Numbered from the stretch's first letter, positions 42,955-52,065 are shown. The stretch: DNA of 64,000 nt from Hetaerina americana (GCA_022747635.1 JAKTNV010000006.1:92635734-92699733), one strand, 5' to 3'. The notes: generated by a model not told the origin, from the sequence alone. Numbers and translations: made by a program.

Positions 42955-43919
42955 AAGTGTAACACTATTATAGAGCTTTGCTCACCACTACGAAAAGATA
43001 TGGGCTCACCGAGTTTATCACTCAGTAGAATTTCGATGCTTTCGATATGGTTCTTCTCAACGGGGAAATAATATATCGGATTGAATGTCTGATATTCACC
43101 AATTTTAGTATTCAAGATGCGTACGCATCGACTGAGCGAATCACCCACAAATTGCGGTTTGATTATATCTGTGTAGACATATATGTTGGAAGAGGAGTTT
43201 GCTATGATTCCTTTTACCACATCGCTTTTGTTTATTGCATGTGCTTCCTTCGCTGCTAGTATGGATATTATACCTGATATGTCTCCACGAATGTAATTTC
43301 TACTAATCGTACTAAAATCCGACAGAGTAGTAATAAATAAATCTCGAAAGGAATTATACGTGCCCGGAAGTAAAGTGTAAGTAACGTTTTTAGCAGTAAT
43401 TAACACGCCAGGTTCTATACGCTCACTCAATCCTGATACGTTTTCAGCGAATGGAAGATCATCATTATTCGCATTAAAGATTTCCGTTTGTACTGCTTTA
43501 CGTTTCGCTTTATCTAGTTCGAGGAATGGTTTGACAAAGGCCTTACCTAGTGATTCGTATGAGCCAGTAGGCACTACAAAGAACGAACCATCTTTTAATC
43601 TAATTTTAACGTCGCTAGATTCATACCTCGGTCCTCCTCCTATCTCTCCGCGAACTAATCCCTTTTCATTTCGCGTTCTATTATCTTTAGAAGACGCTTC
43701 TTCTTCTTCCTCCAAAGTTCCAGCATCTCCAATTACCTCTCTTACTTCACCAGAAAGAATATGAATAGATGGAAGGGAAATTTCCGCCAGACCTACGTAC
43801 CAATCATCATTCATCAAATCGATACGATGACTCAATTTTGTTTTGTAGTTAGCTATCGTATTTCTCGGATAGAAATCCCTCGAACTGTCGCTAGGTAGTG
43901 TAAGATAAAATTCGTTCAT
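42939..43919 (-). CDS. Penton-like minor capsid protein, 326 residues
   Basis: The start at 43,919 (MNEFYLTLPSDSSRDFYP) is chosen because this opening is the family's usual N-terminus and its ATG overlaps the integrase stop (ATGA). An in-frame ATG ten codons upstream is less likely. Residues 1-50 (TLPSDSS, NTIANYKTKL, WYVGLAEISLP) form the conserved N-terminal part of the single-jelly-roll penton proteins of Polintons and adintoviruses. The middle is acidic and low in complexity (EEEEEASSKD). It is thought to form capsid vertices. Confidence 0.8.
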   Translation of the reverse strand: MNEFYLTLPSDSSRDFYPRNTIANYKTKLSHRIDLMNDDWYVGLAEISLPSIHILSGEVREVIGDAGTLEEEEEASSKDNRTRNEKGLVRGEIGGGPRYESSDVKIRLKDGSFFVVPTGSYESLGKAFVKPFLELDKAKRKAVQTEIFNANNDDLPFAENVSGLSERIEPGVLITAKNVTYTLLPGTYNSFRDLFITTLSDFSTISRNYIRGDISGIISILAAKEAHAINKSDVVKGIIANSSSNIYVYTDIIKPQFVGDSLSRCVRILNTKIGEYQTFNPIYYFPVEKNHIESIEILLSDKLGEPISFRSGEQSSIIVLHFIKKN

Positions 43920-45130
43920 AATGTACGCACGGAGGAGGCAGGAATCCAAGAATTAAATGAGGATGGGTATCCTTCCCACTTGACAAAGTATTCCAATTTA
44001 GGTCCACTCCCTTTACGTCTCAAAACTTTTTCTATCCTATATTCCGTCTCGGAGGACACATTCACCTTGACTAGTTCTTCCACATAGAAACTACCCTTTA
44101 TATCCTCACCGTTAAGGTCCTTCAATTTATATGTCGGTATTGACCTCGATCGATCCACGTCCGCGATTTTGAATATTTCACTAGTATAGTTTGGAGTGTA
44201 TCCTTTGGTAAATGGAAGTCGCTCCTTACTGATTCTCACATAATCATTCGCGTTCAATTTAAAATCCTTGCTAGTAAGTGGTTTCCTCATGTGACTAGCG
44301 ATTGAAAATGCATTTTTTGCATTCACTTTGGAGGGTGCGATACCTGTGCTAGAATGAACGCAATTGTTATAACTACTAATGAGGTTTGGGAGCACATCGA
44401 CATATTTGTAGGTTGTGTATTTCGTGAAATACTTGTACATTTTAGACTTTAGCGTGCGATTGAAACGTTCAACGAGGCTAGCCTTAATGTCCGGATTATT
44501 TGTGGTGTAAAACTTTACCCCTCGATTCGAGAGAAAAGTTTTAAATTTACTATTAACAAATTCACCCCCTTTATCGCTCTGAATTTTCAATGGTTTGCGT
44601 TCGCGAAATATAGCCTTAAATACTTCAATTATCTCCTCCGGCCTCTTTGTCCTCAAAGCTTTCGCCCACGCATTACGGGAGAATAGGTCTATTATAGTCA
44701 TAATGTAACAGCACCCGTTGTTGTATTTTTTCAATCTTCTCAAATCATTCAAATCGCACTGCCAGCACTCATCAATGTAAGTTACGTTATAGTGATTTCT
44801 GGGGAACCTTTTCCTCACCGGTTTGTGTCGTGTATATGCCTCTTGAGATTCTAACCACTCACGAATCACCTTTCGGCCTATTCCCGTAGCTTTATATAAT
44901 TTTTCAACCGATGAAAACCCGGCAGGGTGCTCTGGGCTATTATATATGTTCTCAATCACGTCGTGTCCCAATCCGGACCGTATGTATTCGGTTTTCTTAC
45001 GCGCTCGCTTTTTCTCGGAATTTTTCTTGGAGACGGTAGCTGTTGTTTTCTTTCTCGCGATAGGTTTCGTTTTTTTCTCGTTGACGTTACGCTTTCCATT
45101 CCCCCTAGCCTTTCGTGTATGCGTCCCCAT
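43916..45130 (-). CDS. Retroviral-type integrase with chromodomain, 404 residues
   Basis: The catalytic core shows D126 (ECWQCDLNDL), D186 (IQSDKGGEF) and E221 (KASLVERFNRT), the DDE set that joins Polinton ends to target DNA with 6 bp duplications. Residues 1-50 are very basic. At 55-95 comes the usual N-terminal piece with PAGFSSVEKLYKATG. The last 45 residues are a chromodomain (YRIEKVLRR, EYFVKWEGYP, NSWIPASSV), which can direct insertion to marked chromatin. Its first 175 bases overlap the upstream 167-residue gene in another frame. The stop overlaps the penton start. Confidence 0.93.
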   Translation of the reverse strand: MGTHTRKARGNGKRNVNEKKTKPIARKKTTATVSKKNSEKKRARKKTEYIRSGLGHDVIENIYNSPEHPAGFSSVEKLYKATGIGRKVIREWLESQEAYTRHKPVRKRFPRNHYNVTYIDECWQCDLNDLRRLKKYNNGCCYIMTIIDLFSRNAWAKALRTKRPEEIIEVFKAIFRERKPLKIQSDKGGEFVNSKFKTFLSNRGVKFYTTNNPDIKASLVERFNRTLKSKMYKYFTKYTTYKYVDVLPNLISSYNNCVHSSTGIAPSKVNAKNAFSIASHMRKPLTSKDFKLNANDYVRISKERLPFTKGYTPNYTSEIFKIADVDRSRSIPTYKLKDLNGEDIKGSFYVEELVKVNVSSETEYRIEKVLRRKGSGPKLEYFVKWEGYPSSFNSWIPASSVRTL

Positions 45131-45459
45131 GTCGAGTCTAAATCTTTATTCAACCTTTTCACTTCTGCCAGAGTTTTTCTCAATGCGGGGATTTCCTCTC
45201 TCTCGTCAGCAACTCGTGACCTCGTTGGTGTTTCTACCAAGGACTTGACTATTGGAACGTGTACGGGGGAGTTTATATCTGAGACGGCGTCAAGGTATTT
45301 ATCGAGTATTCTTTTATACAAATGCCACTTATCAATATCCTTTATACTTTTCTTAACCAACACACCTTTCATTTCCTTGTCCAATGTACTCAACCTAGCC
45401 TTTAAACGACTTCGATCAAAAACTTCCGGAGTCACGACTAGCATCTTACGCAGGCTCAT
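44956..45459 (-). CDS. Basic Polinton protein, 167 residues, overlapping the integrase
   Basis: Starts MSLRKMLVVTPEVFDRSRLK, a form I associate with small Polinton or adintovirus proteins placed next to the integrase. A helical middle (RKTLAEVKRLNKDLDSTWG) is followed by a Ser/Arg/Lys-rich end (RERKQQLPSPRKIPRKSERV), suggesting DNA or capsid-interior binding. Its ATG overlaps the stop of the 108-residue gene by four bases, and its 3' end overlaps the integrase by 175 bases in a different frame. Function unknown. Confidence 0.7.
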   Translation of the reverse strand: MSLRKMLVVTPEVFDRSRLKARLSTLDKEMKGVLVKKSIKDIDKWHLYKRILDKYLDAVSDINSPVHVPIVKSLVETPTRSRVADEREEIPALRKTLAEVKRLNKDLDSTWGRIHERLGGMESVTSTRKKRNLSRERKQQLPSPRKIPRKSERVRKPNTYGPDWDTT

Positions 45460-45782
45460 TTTCCCAGCAGGCTACCGATGACACCGCTTAAAATTGATCC
45501 CAGCAATAATGGTAAAAAACCACCTTTTTGTACGAGCAGCGCACGTTTCTTCTTCACACTCGCCCCCCGCACAGCTAACTTTCTCAACGTGTTACGATGC
45601 TTGGATAGTTTTTGTTTTAACCTATTATCTATCTTATGGTTCCCGTTAAGTGTATTCAAACAACAATCGCAAATGGCTTTGATCAACTCGTCGTCCGAGG
45701 TTTTAACAATCGCAGTGCGAAGTTTTGGTTTTGCCGATTTTAAGACGTGGAGCAAATGTTTATTGTTCTTCAATCTTTTCAT
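45456..45782 (-). CDS. Small basic protein with C-terminal hydrophobic end, 108 residues
   Basis: A Lys-rich body (KRLKNNKHLLHVLKSAKPKL, KLSKHRNTLRKLAV) ends in a glycine-rich hydrophobic helix (GGFLPLLLGSILSGVIG). The same layout recurs in many arthropod Polintons, and a membrane-active minor virion role has been suggested for such proteins. It overlaps the ATPase C-terminus by 23 bases upstream and the next gene by four downstream. A function cannot be fixed from the sequence. Confidence 0.72.
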   Translation of the reverse strand: MKRLKNNKHLLHVLKSAKPKLRTAIVKTSDDELIKAICDCCLNTLNGNHKIDNRLKQKLSKHRNTLRKLAVRGASVKKKRALLVQKGGFLPLLLGSILSGVIGSLLGK

Positions 45783-46401
45783 CGTGTAGGGACATGTAAA
45801 CTACAGTTGCCCCGTCTTTAGGAAATATTTTCGTTCTAAAACGAAACCTCTCGTCTGAGTCCTGACCAAGATCCAGAACCAAATAACCGAATGGTTGTTG
45901 CGTAACTTGTTTATATACCCTCTCCAATTCCCCCGATTTTTCCGGATACACCTGCCTAGCCAAGTGACCAAATTGCGACCTATCTCTAGGATTCTTAAAG
46001 ACAACGATATACTTGGAATTTAGCGAGATGTTTCTCGCTTGCGGGTTTTGATAAAAAATATTTTGCGTAATTAGGAAAACCGAAATGTTAAAGTGATGGC
46101 TTCCTCTAGTGAACAGTTTAGAGACGTCTTTGCTATAGGCCCCTTCGCTCATTAAATCATCAATCACGTACAACGTTGGCACACCACCAAATTCTTCGAA
46201 AGGCGGTATTTCGGTTCGAAATTGAACGGGTATTCTAATGCTTGGTTCACTTCCAGGAGCACAGCACCATACTATTTCACGTATCGGGCTATTCACCATA
46301 TAATCTAAATTTTCCAAAAACTGCGTGACAAATGTGGTTTTCCCGCAGCCTGAGGGACCCGCGCAAATACAGGTAAACGGATGCTTCCAGGCTAACGTCA
46401 T
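45760..46401 (-). CDS. FtsK/HerA-type genome packaging ATPase, 213 residues
   Basis: Walker A is GPSGCGKTTF (about residues 15-24) and Walker B is TLYVIDDLM (about 76-84). A sensor-type strand ISVFLITQNIF follows, where Gln is the usual A32 sensor. It drives DNA into the capsid in Polintons and relatives. The start is taken at the ATG at 46,401, ten bases after the predicted transcription start at 46,411; an in-frame GTG three codons earlier lies over the initiator. The PolB stop is only 11-21 bases upstream. Confidence 0.92.
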   Translation of the reverse strand: MTLAWKHPFTCICAGPSGCGKTTFVTQFLENLDYMVNSPIREIVWCCAPGSEPSIRIPVQFRTEIPPFEEFGGVPTLYVIDDLMSEGAYSKDVSKLFTRGSHHFNISVFLITQNIFYQNPQARNISLNSKYIVVFKNPRDRSQFGHLARQVYPEKSGELERVYKQVTQQPFGYLVLDLGQDSDERFRFRTKIFPKDGATVVYMSLHDEKIEEQ

Positions 46402-46408
46402 GGTTAAC

Positions 46409-46443
46409 ACTGAAATTTAGATTAAAAATATCTTTCTTTTATA
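46409..46443 (-). promoter_or_regulatory. Core promoter of the ATPase/integrase/penton unit
   Basis: On the minus strand, TATAAAAG starts at 46,443 inside the last codons of PolB. A TCAGTG initiator-like word puts the start A at 46,411, 32 bases from the TATA T and ten bases before the ATG. The same TTTCAG could also be read as a splice acceptor; the promoter reading fits the spacing seen elsewhere in the element. Confidence 0.55.
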
Positions 46444-49400
46444 ATTTCAATCGCCGTTAAAAGCATCATTATGCGTTCGTTTTCGTGGAATTTTATAGTG
46501 ACCCAAGCAAACGTTTTTATCCCGTCTTCACAAAGGTATCGCTTATCGTCGGATGCATTCAGCGTGACTTTATTCATCTCCATGGTATAAATATTATGCA
46601 TTTTACTCCGTATCACGTTCATTTTTCGAAATACCACCGAGTTCTCTCGGAGACATTGTACATAGTCGTTAAATTTTAAACCTTTTTCCTTAACAACTTT
46701 CGTTATTCCTTTTGCTTTCTTCTTTTCTTTACCTCCCTCTACCTTGAACGAATAAAGTTTACTACGTAATCCGACAAAATGTGTCATTAGGTTTCCATCG
46801 CATTCGTCCTTGAATTTACCAATTACTTTTTTATTTTGTTCAGAAAAGCAAAAGTGATCCTTTGGATAATTCGACGTGTCAAATGCATCTAGGTTCCCCA
46901 GAAAATCCCTATACACATCATCCGTTTTTATTTCATATATGAAGCTATCAGTATCGGTGTAGGCGAGGGATATATTTTCCCCGTATTTCGGAAGCATTGT
47001 TCTATAATGAAAGTTATACATTAAAGTCTTACTCAAGTCCAAGACACAGAAACCTATATATATAGGTTTATTCATTTTTATGACTGCCTTCCGCATGTGA
47101 ATGGCAACTAAACACTCGTGAAAAATCGTCCTATCCAGAAATGTTGACTTATTAATTAGTTTTTGTAGTCTTTTTTCGTTTACCACTAATTCCATATTCA
47201 TACGTTTCCTCACGTTCTCCATTGTTTTCCCAAATACTGCATTGTTCATCAGTTTATAGAAATCCTTCTCAAAATCATTGACTGCCATTTTTCTTTTCTC
47301 AGTGTTCAAATCAATATAGGTCTTTAACCAAGGTGATTGACTAAACCTGATTACTCTATGCACCTTCTTCAGCACCAGTCCTAGTTCTAAAGCTTGTTTC
47401 AAGTTTACGTAATGAATTACATATTTACTCTTATTTTCGAGAGTTGTTAGCAGTTTTTTATGTTTACCGCCAGGTGGTGTCTTGTTTTCCGGGCAAAGAG
47501 GGAGATCTGAATGTGTATCGTGTAGCCTATGTGGGTACTCAAGATCAACTTCGAGAATATATCCAGTTTCACTGTCTTCGGGAACATTTTCAACGTTTAA
47601 ATCATCAATTTCTGCCTGTGTTAACCATCGAAATTTACCGTAGGGAAGGGGTCTCGAAAGGGCCCACCCATAGAGATTGTTAGCGTCTAGATATGTCAAA
47701 TAGGTTGGACCTGAATCTGGGTCATGACTTGACATGTATCTATTGTTCGATTCGCAGTACCTTTTACAGCATTGTGAAATTCCTCCTCGGATGCCGTTTT
47801 CAATCATTAGTATCATGTCGTAGCCAGTCAAAAGCTCTAGTTCTATTTCAGTGTATTTGAGCATTGCATCAAAAGTTAAACCTGGAGCAGTATAATACCA
47901 CGCAGGATCTAGTTTATACGCGCTGTAGCATACGTCACGAAAATTTTCAAAAACATCAGCTAAAAGGGTCACGTCGCTTTTCAGATAGACATCGCTGTAA
48001 TCGCCGAGTGTTTCACATTCAAATGCGCCCCAAACATTTTCTGCATGCTGATAATCTTCGTCAGATACATATTCATCGGTCAGTCTGTTGTAAAAATTCT
48101 CCTTTTCCGGGAGCAAGGTTTCATCGAGTTTATTCAACGAATCAGTGTAATCATAGGGATAAACCCCCTTTCGTGTAACTAAATTTGTCTTTTCACCGAA
48201 TATTGTGCTTGTGCATTTAAACTCTGTTAAATTGGCAACCAATGAAGCTAGAGAGGTAGGCATGAATCTAAACGTGTCAACAAACCGAATTTTGAAATTT
48301 TCCGTGATAGACTTAGAAAAAGATATATATTTTTCTTCAGAATTTGGAATTATAAATATTTCCCTGTCATCATAGTTAAGCTCTCGTACGATGAAATGCC
48401 CATCATATGATGAGAGGTTATGAATAAAGATTGGAAGGAAATTCGGCATTTTATATTGAATGTTACAAAAATAGTGCGCAGGTCCTCTATACTTTCCTGT
48501 CAAATGATCATGGTCTCTAACTTTATTCTCCTTCAATTCTTTACCACAAATGTGACATGCGTTTGCAGTTTCAAAATCTGAGTCTTCCTCTGGAGTGAGA
48601 GGATTCATTGGAATAATATTTTTGTAAAGTTTACAAACTTTTTCAGCCTCTTCTTTCATCCGTAAAATGAATACCCTAGCAGCATTGGGACCTCGGTACA
48701 GGTATGGGTCCTCGCATCCCTCAGGTCCCACTACGATGTAACTAAAGCTGAATGGGGTATGTCTCTGCATTAAATTAGTATAGGATGAGTAAGGATAAGG
48801 CTCGCAGGTACTAATATTTTCCAGAAGACATTCAAAGTCAGCGTAAATGACAAAAGGTACCCGAAAAGAATAATTTAAGTTTGTGAATTGTAAACTTTTA
48901 TTGTCCTCGTCAGGTAGAATGATTTTACTCGGCTCGCCTGTACCTTTACATAGCTGTTGATGCTCTTCTAGCCTGTGCTTACTCTGGTAATGTGTGAGGC
49001 AGCGTTTGCAAGTGAATATTCTATTAGAATGCTTCGTAATTTGGGAGTGAATCAATTTATCAAAATTCCTAATCCAACAATAGTGAGCGGTTGTTTCGTT
49101 GCTAATGTAAAGGAGGTCGCGATGATCCTCGAGCTCATGATCTACAATTTTTAGTGGGTACACGAGGTTCTTATCTGTCAGACCAAAAACGTTGATTGAA
49201 ATATTATTGACACGTTCGAATTTGGGAATATCTTTCAGCTCCACCGGGTACGCGATGCAGTCCCAATTGTAACCCATATGGCATGCTCGTGTCTTATACT
49301 GGGAAACTCTTTGAGGATCCTTATCGATATTTTTGGCCCAAATGGCATACTTAAAGCAGTATTGATCATTATTTCTGATATTGATAACGGATTTAGTATT

Positions 49401-50111
49401 CCTAATTTTTATAGGCAGCTCAATGAATGTTGATCCTCGAAATGGCGTGTACTTGTTTATTCGCAGTTCTAAACCTAGCACATTTGATAAGGCCCATCCT
49501 GAACCTTTAGCTTGAAATTCGGACTTTTCTTTTAAAAGTTTAGAAAATGTCTTATTGATTACTTCCTCAATTTCATCTGCTAACAATAACCTGCGATTGT
49601 TGGTTTTGAAGGAAGCGTTCATTTCATCCCTCTCACCCTTTTTGAATTTGCAAATTAAAACAAGATTGAATTTAATGGCACTATTTTCCACTATTTGATC
49701 ATTTATCTTTTCGATCAACTGAGTTTTGATGTTATTGAGAAATGAGATCACGTCCTGTTCACCATCTTCCACGGGAGTAATCCAAAATGTTTTCAGTCTG
49801 GAACGAATAGCTGATTCAATTTCATTGAATCCTCTCCCTATTTGCTCGTTGATTTTAATCCGGTGCGCGTTGGTATTCTCATGAGGCATAGCCTCGTCAA
49901 TGTCATAGAAGATTTCACAGTAAGTGCAAAATTTTCTTCCCTTTGCCTTATCCAGCGCATTTTTCATTCGATTATACGTCCCCATATCAGAAATGTTATC
50001 GTCATCAAACACTATTTTCATATATATGTCACTTAATGCCTGTTCTAATTCTTCCGAATTGTGATAGCTACCAGCATTGTAATTTTCTAGAATTTCTTGG
50101 ATAGAGGGCAT
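46422..50111 (-). CDS. Protein-primed family B DNA polymerase (PolB), 1,229 residues
   Basis: Copies the element from protein-primed ends. Visible parts in order: an N-terminal zinc-finger-like CTYC...H...H (about 62-83), a second Cys/His finger (CKRCLTHYQSKHRLEEHQQL, about 365-385), Exo I YADFE (about 424), and a CHIC/DHDH-LTGKYRG-H-C zinc or HNH-like block (about 515-545). Exo II FIHNLSSYDGH follows (about 560). The polymerase motifs are DANNLYGWAL (about 812), NNAVFGKTMENVRKR (about 955) and YTDTDS (about 1,053). Everything needed appears intact. It may carry an extra N-terminal exon. Confidence 0.95.
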   Translation of the reverse strand: MPSIQEILENYNAGSYHNSEELEQALSDIYMKIVFDDDNISDMGTYNRMKNALDKAKGRKFCTYCEIFYDIDEAMPHENTNAHRIKINEQIGRGFNEIESAIRSRLKTFWITPVEDGEQDVISFLNNIKTQLIEKINDQIVENSAIKFNLVLICKFKKGERDEMNASFKTNNRRLLLADEIEEVINKTFSKLLKEKSEFQAKGSGWALSNVLGLELRINKYTPFRGSTFIELPIKIRNTKSVINIRNNDQYCFKYAIWAKNIDKDPQRVSQYKTRACHMGYNWDCIAYPVELKDIPKFERVNNISINVFGLTDKNLVYPLKIVDHELEDHRDLLYISNETTAHYCWIRNFDKLIHSQITKHSNRIFTCKRCLTHYQSKHRLEEHQQLCKGTGEPSKIILPDEDNKSLQFTNLNYSFRVPFVIYADFECLLENISTCEPYPYSSYTNLMQRHTPFSFSYIVVGPEGCEDPYLYRGPNAARVFILRMKEEAEKVCKLYKNIIPMNPLTPEEDSDFETANACHICGKELKENKVRDHDHLTGKYRGPAHYFCNIQYKMPNFLPIFIHNLSSYDGHFIVRELNYDDREIFIIPNSEEKYISFSKSITENFKIRFVDTFRFMPTSLASLVANLTEFKCTSTIFGEKTNLVTRKGVYPYDYTDSLNKLDETLLPEKENFYNRLTDEYVSDEDYQHAENVWGAFECETLGDYSDVYLKSDVTLLADVFENFRDVCYSAYKLDPAWYYTAPGLTFDAMLKYTEIELELLTGYDMILMIENGIRGGISQCCKRYCESNNRYMSSHDPDSGPTYLTYLDANNLYGWALSRPLPYGKFRWLTQAEIDDLNVENVPEDSETGYILEVDLEYPHRLHDTHSDLPLCPENKTPPGGKHKKLLTTLENKSKYVIHYVNLKQALELGLVLKKVHRVIRFSQSPWLKTYIDLNTEKRKMAVNDFEKDFYKLMNNAVFGKTMENVRKRMNMELVVNEKRLQKLINKSTFLDRTIFHECLVAIHMRKAVIKMNKPIYIGFCVLDLSKTLMYNFHYRTMLPKYGENISLAYTDTDSFIYEIKTDDVYRDFLGNLDAFDTSNYPKDHFCFSEQNKKVIGKFKDECDGNLMTHFVGLRSKLYSFKVEGGKEKKKAKGITKVVKEKGLKFNDYVQCLRENSVVFRKMNVIRSKMHNIYTMEMNKVTLNASDDKRYLCEDGIKTFAWVTIKFHENERIMMLLTAIEIIKERYF

Positions 50112-50135
50112 GATTAAAGGTTCTTTGAGCTGTTG

Positions 50136-50190
50136 CTGAAATAAAATAAAAAAATGATACGTATGAAAAAATACATTTTCATCTCATTAC
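50136..50190 (-). other. Candidate 55 bp intron before PolB
   Basis: On the minus strand, GTAATG at 50,190 and a pyrimidine-rich TTATTTTATTTCAG ending at 50,136 bound a 55 bp stretch, a common insect intron size. Removal joins codon 99 of the upstream frame to an open eight-codon lead-in and the PolB ATG in the same phase. Confidence 0.5.
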
Positions 50191-50487
50191 ATTAAGTGCA
50201 GGATCTAGAGGTAGAAAAACCTCGTAACGAATATCATCTACTTCATAACCCCGTTCGAACAGAAACTCGTATTCTTCTGCAATAGTATATTGCTCAATAT
50301 GATTAAACGTAGTGCGAGGTATTGAATCGGATAAATGGTACAAGATTATGTCAACTTTACTCTGCAAACAATGTCTAAATGAGATACCCGGTGATTGTCT
50401 CTTCTCCGTCTTAACGAATGCGCTTTGAACAATATATTTTGATAACTTTAATAATGATATTTTATATAGTGAATTTACGTTAGACAT
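50191..50487 (-). CDS. Upstream open frame, possible first exon of PolB (99 codons)
   Basis: Starts MSNVNSLYKISLLKLSKYIV. It is helix-rich, with YEFLFERGYEVDDIRYEVFL near its end. No family is recognised. Read alone it would end at a TGA after 102 codons (50,179). If the candidate intron is removed it becomes an N-terminal extension of PolB, giving about 1,336 residues. A TATATAAT on the minus strand from 50,558 and a CA 29 bases on (50,529) could be its promoter. An independent small gene remains possible. Confidence 0.6.
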
Positions 50488-50550
50488 TGCTGTATATATA
50501 TTACTACTTCTGATTAGTTAACAAACTATGCAATCCTATTGATAAAATCA

Positions 50551-50558
50551 ATTATATA
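50551..50558 (-). promoter_or_regulatory. Possible TATA box for the PolB unit
   Basis: TATATAAT on the minus strand, about 70 bases before the upstream ATG. A second candidate TATAAAA is at 50,737-50,731. The initiator match is poor for both. Confidence 0.3.
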
Positions 50559-50764
50559 TGAATTTCTTTTAGGTATTGCATATACCCTAAGAAATTAATG
50601 CGATTATTAATGATATGTACTTACTCCTGACGTCAATGAATACAGCTGATGATTCGGGAGGTGAAATCGGTCCGTAATAGCTCTCTAAGCTGCTCTGGAG
50701 GAAATGGAAACTTAACTCTCAGAAGTGGAGTTTTATAGAAATAAAAGCTAATTCCCTCAGCGGA

Positions 50765-51140
50765 ACACCCGTGCAAGAAGGCCACCTAGTTAGAATCAAG
50801 TAATGTCATCATCTGTGCATGTGCTGGTCTGGATGTGGATGGAATTAACTAGTTCAACCATTTGAATTATCCACCGACGCAACCTAAGCATGTGCCAAGG
50901 TTTGCGGAGTTGGCAGCTTCTACTGAAAAAATGCAATGCTCAATGCCGAACATCCGCGCAAGAAGGTTACCTAGTTGAAATCAAGTAATTTCATCATCTA
51001 CGCATGTGCTTGGATGGAATTGACTAGTTCAGGTATTTCCTTTCAATTATCCTTCGACGCAACCTGAGCATGTGCCAAGGTCTTTGGAGTTGGCAGCTTC
51101 TACTGAAAAAATGCAATGCTCAATGCCGAACATCCGAGGA
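50765..51140. repeat. Two direct repeats of about 185 bp between divergent units
   Basis: Words such as GCAAGAAGG-ACCTAGTT, AATCAAGTAAT-TCATCATCT, GCATGTGCCAAGGT, GAGTTGGCAGCTTCTACTGA and AATGCCGAACATCCG recur in the same order at about 50,769 and 50,954. They lie between the minus-strand PolB unit and the plus-strand dUTPase promoter, where enhancer or replication elements could sit. No coding potential is seen from 50,560 to 51,490. Confidence 0.8.
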
Positions 51141-51333
51141 CATGCAAGGAGTTGTTATTGAAAGAGATTAAGGAGGATGAGGAATCTCTCAAGGATGTTG
51201 GGATATGTTCAACGAGTGAGGTCAGCGGAGTGAAAAAAAAACCCACTCCACTATCCGATCTTGCTTAATGCAACCTCCTCCTCTAACTTCCTAGTTTTAG
51301 CACGTAGCATGATGCTCTACAGAAGCGTTCCTG

Positions 51334-51367
51334 TATATAAACCCTCAGCTTTGAGTCTCCATCATTC
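51334..51367 (+). promoter_or_regulatory. Core promoter of the dUTPase unit
   Basis: TATATAAA at 51,334-51,341 and TCATTC at 51,362-51,367 put the start A at 51,364, 30 bases from the TATA T. The leader to the ATG at 51,496 is 132 bases. Confidence 0.75.
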
Positions 51368-51495
51368 AACACCTGGCAGAGATCTACTACCGTCGCTATT
51401 ATCCGCTCTCCTCTGATCATCGCCGCTCATTGCCGAATTGCCGAATTGCACCATATTCCAGTCTTGTCACCACTCCTGCACCAAAAATCATAATC

Positions 51496-52064
51496 ATGGA
51501 GGCTACTACTTCTGCTTCTGGGTAATTATGACTTAGAGATAATTAAAATTATTTTAAATGTTATTTGAATATGGTTGAGGAGGGGTCTTAAATATATATA
51601 TTTATCATATTAAAATTTTCAGAATTTCCATCATCATTAGGAAACTACACCCGTTTGCAAGTACCCCTATGCCATGCTATGAATGCCCTGCTGGATATGA
51701 TATTAGTGCTGTCCAGTGGGATATAATTCCTAAGCGGGGGCGGGCTTTAATACCTTGCGGATTCTCCCTTGAAATCCCCAAAGGATTTTACGGGAGACTC
51801 GCATCCCGCTCTAGTCTTTCGCTGAGGTATGGGATAGAAGTTGGGGCGGGTGTAATTGATCCTGATTATAGGGGGGAAATTAAGGTTCTCCTCTATAACC
51901 ATAGTGATGAGGATTTTTTGGTGAGAAGAGGAGCTAGAATATGTCAAATCATCCTTGAAAGAATCGCTACAGATGTTTCATTTGTAGTGTCTGATGACGT
52001 TACCTCTAATAGTAACCGAGGACAGGGTGGTTTTGGCAGTTCTAATCACCCTCCAGTTAATTGA
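51496..52064 (+). CDS. dUTPase, two exons
   Basis: Exon 1 is 51,496-51,521 (GTAATT donor) and exon 2 is 51,623-52,064 (TTTTCAG acceptor). Joining them keeps phase and supplies the family's N-terminal strand (IRKLHP before AGYD), which a start at 51,669 would lose. All five trimeric dUTPase motifs are present: AGYDISA, GRLASRSSLS, GVIDPDYRGEIKV, RGARICQIIL and RGQGGFGSS. It hydrolyses dUTP and keeps uracil out of new element DNA. A GTGAGT donor follows the stop at 52,066, so the transcript continues into the next gene. Confidence 0.88.
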
Positions 52065-52065
52065 T

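Noticed and set aside
50587..50624. Possible 38 bp leader intron upstream of the PolB unit (GTAAGT to TTTCTTAG)
   Set aside because: 38 bases is too short for a normal insect intron.
51669..52064. dUTPase starting at the internal ATG at 51,669
   Set aside because: This start lacks the conserved first strand just upstream in the same frame, which is supplied by the spliced form.
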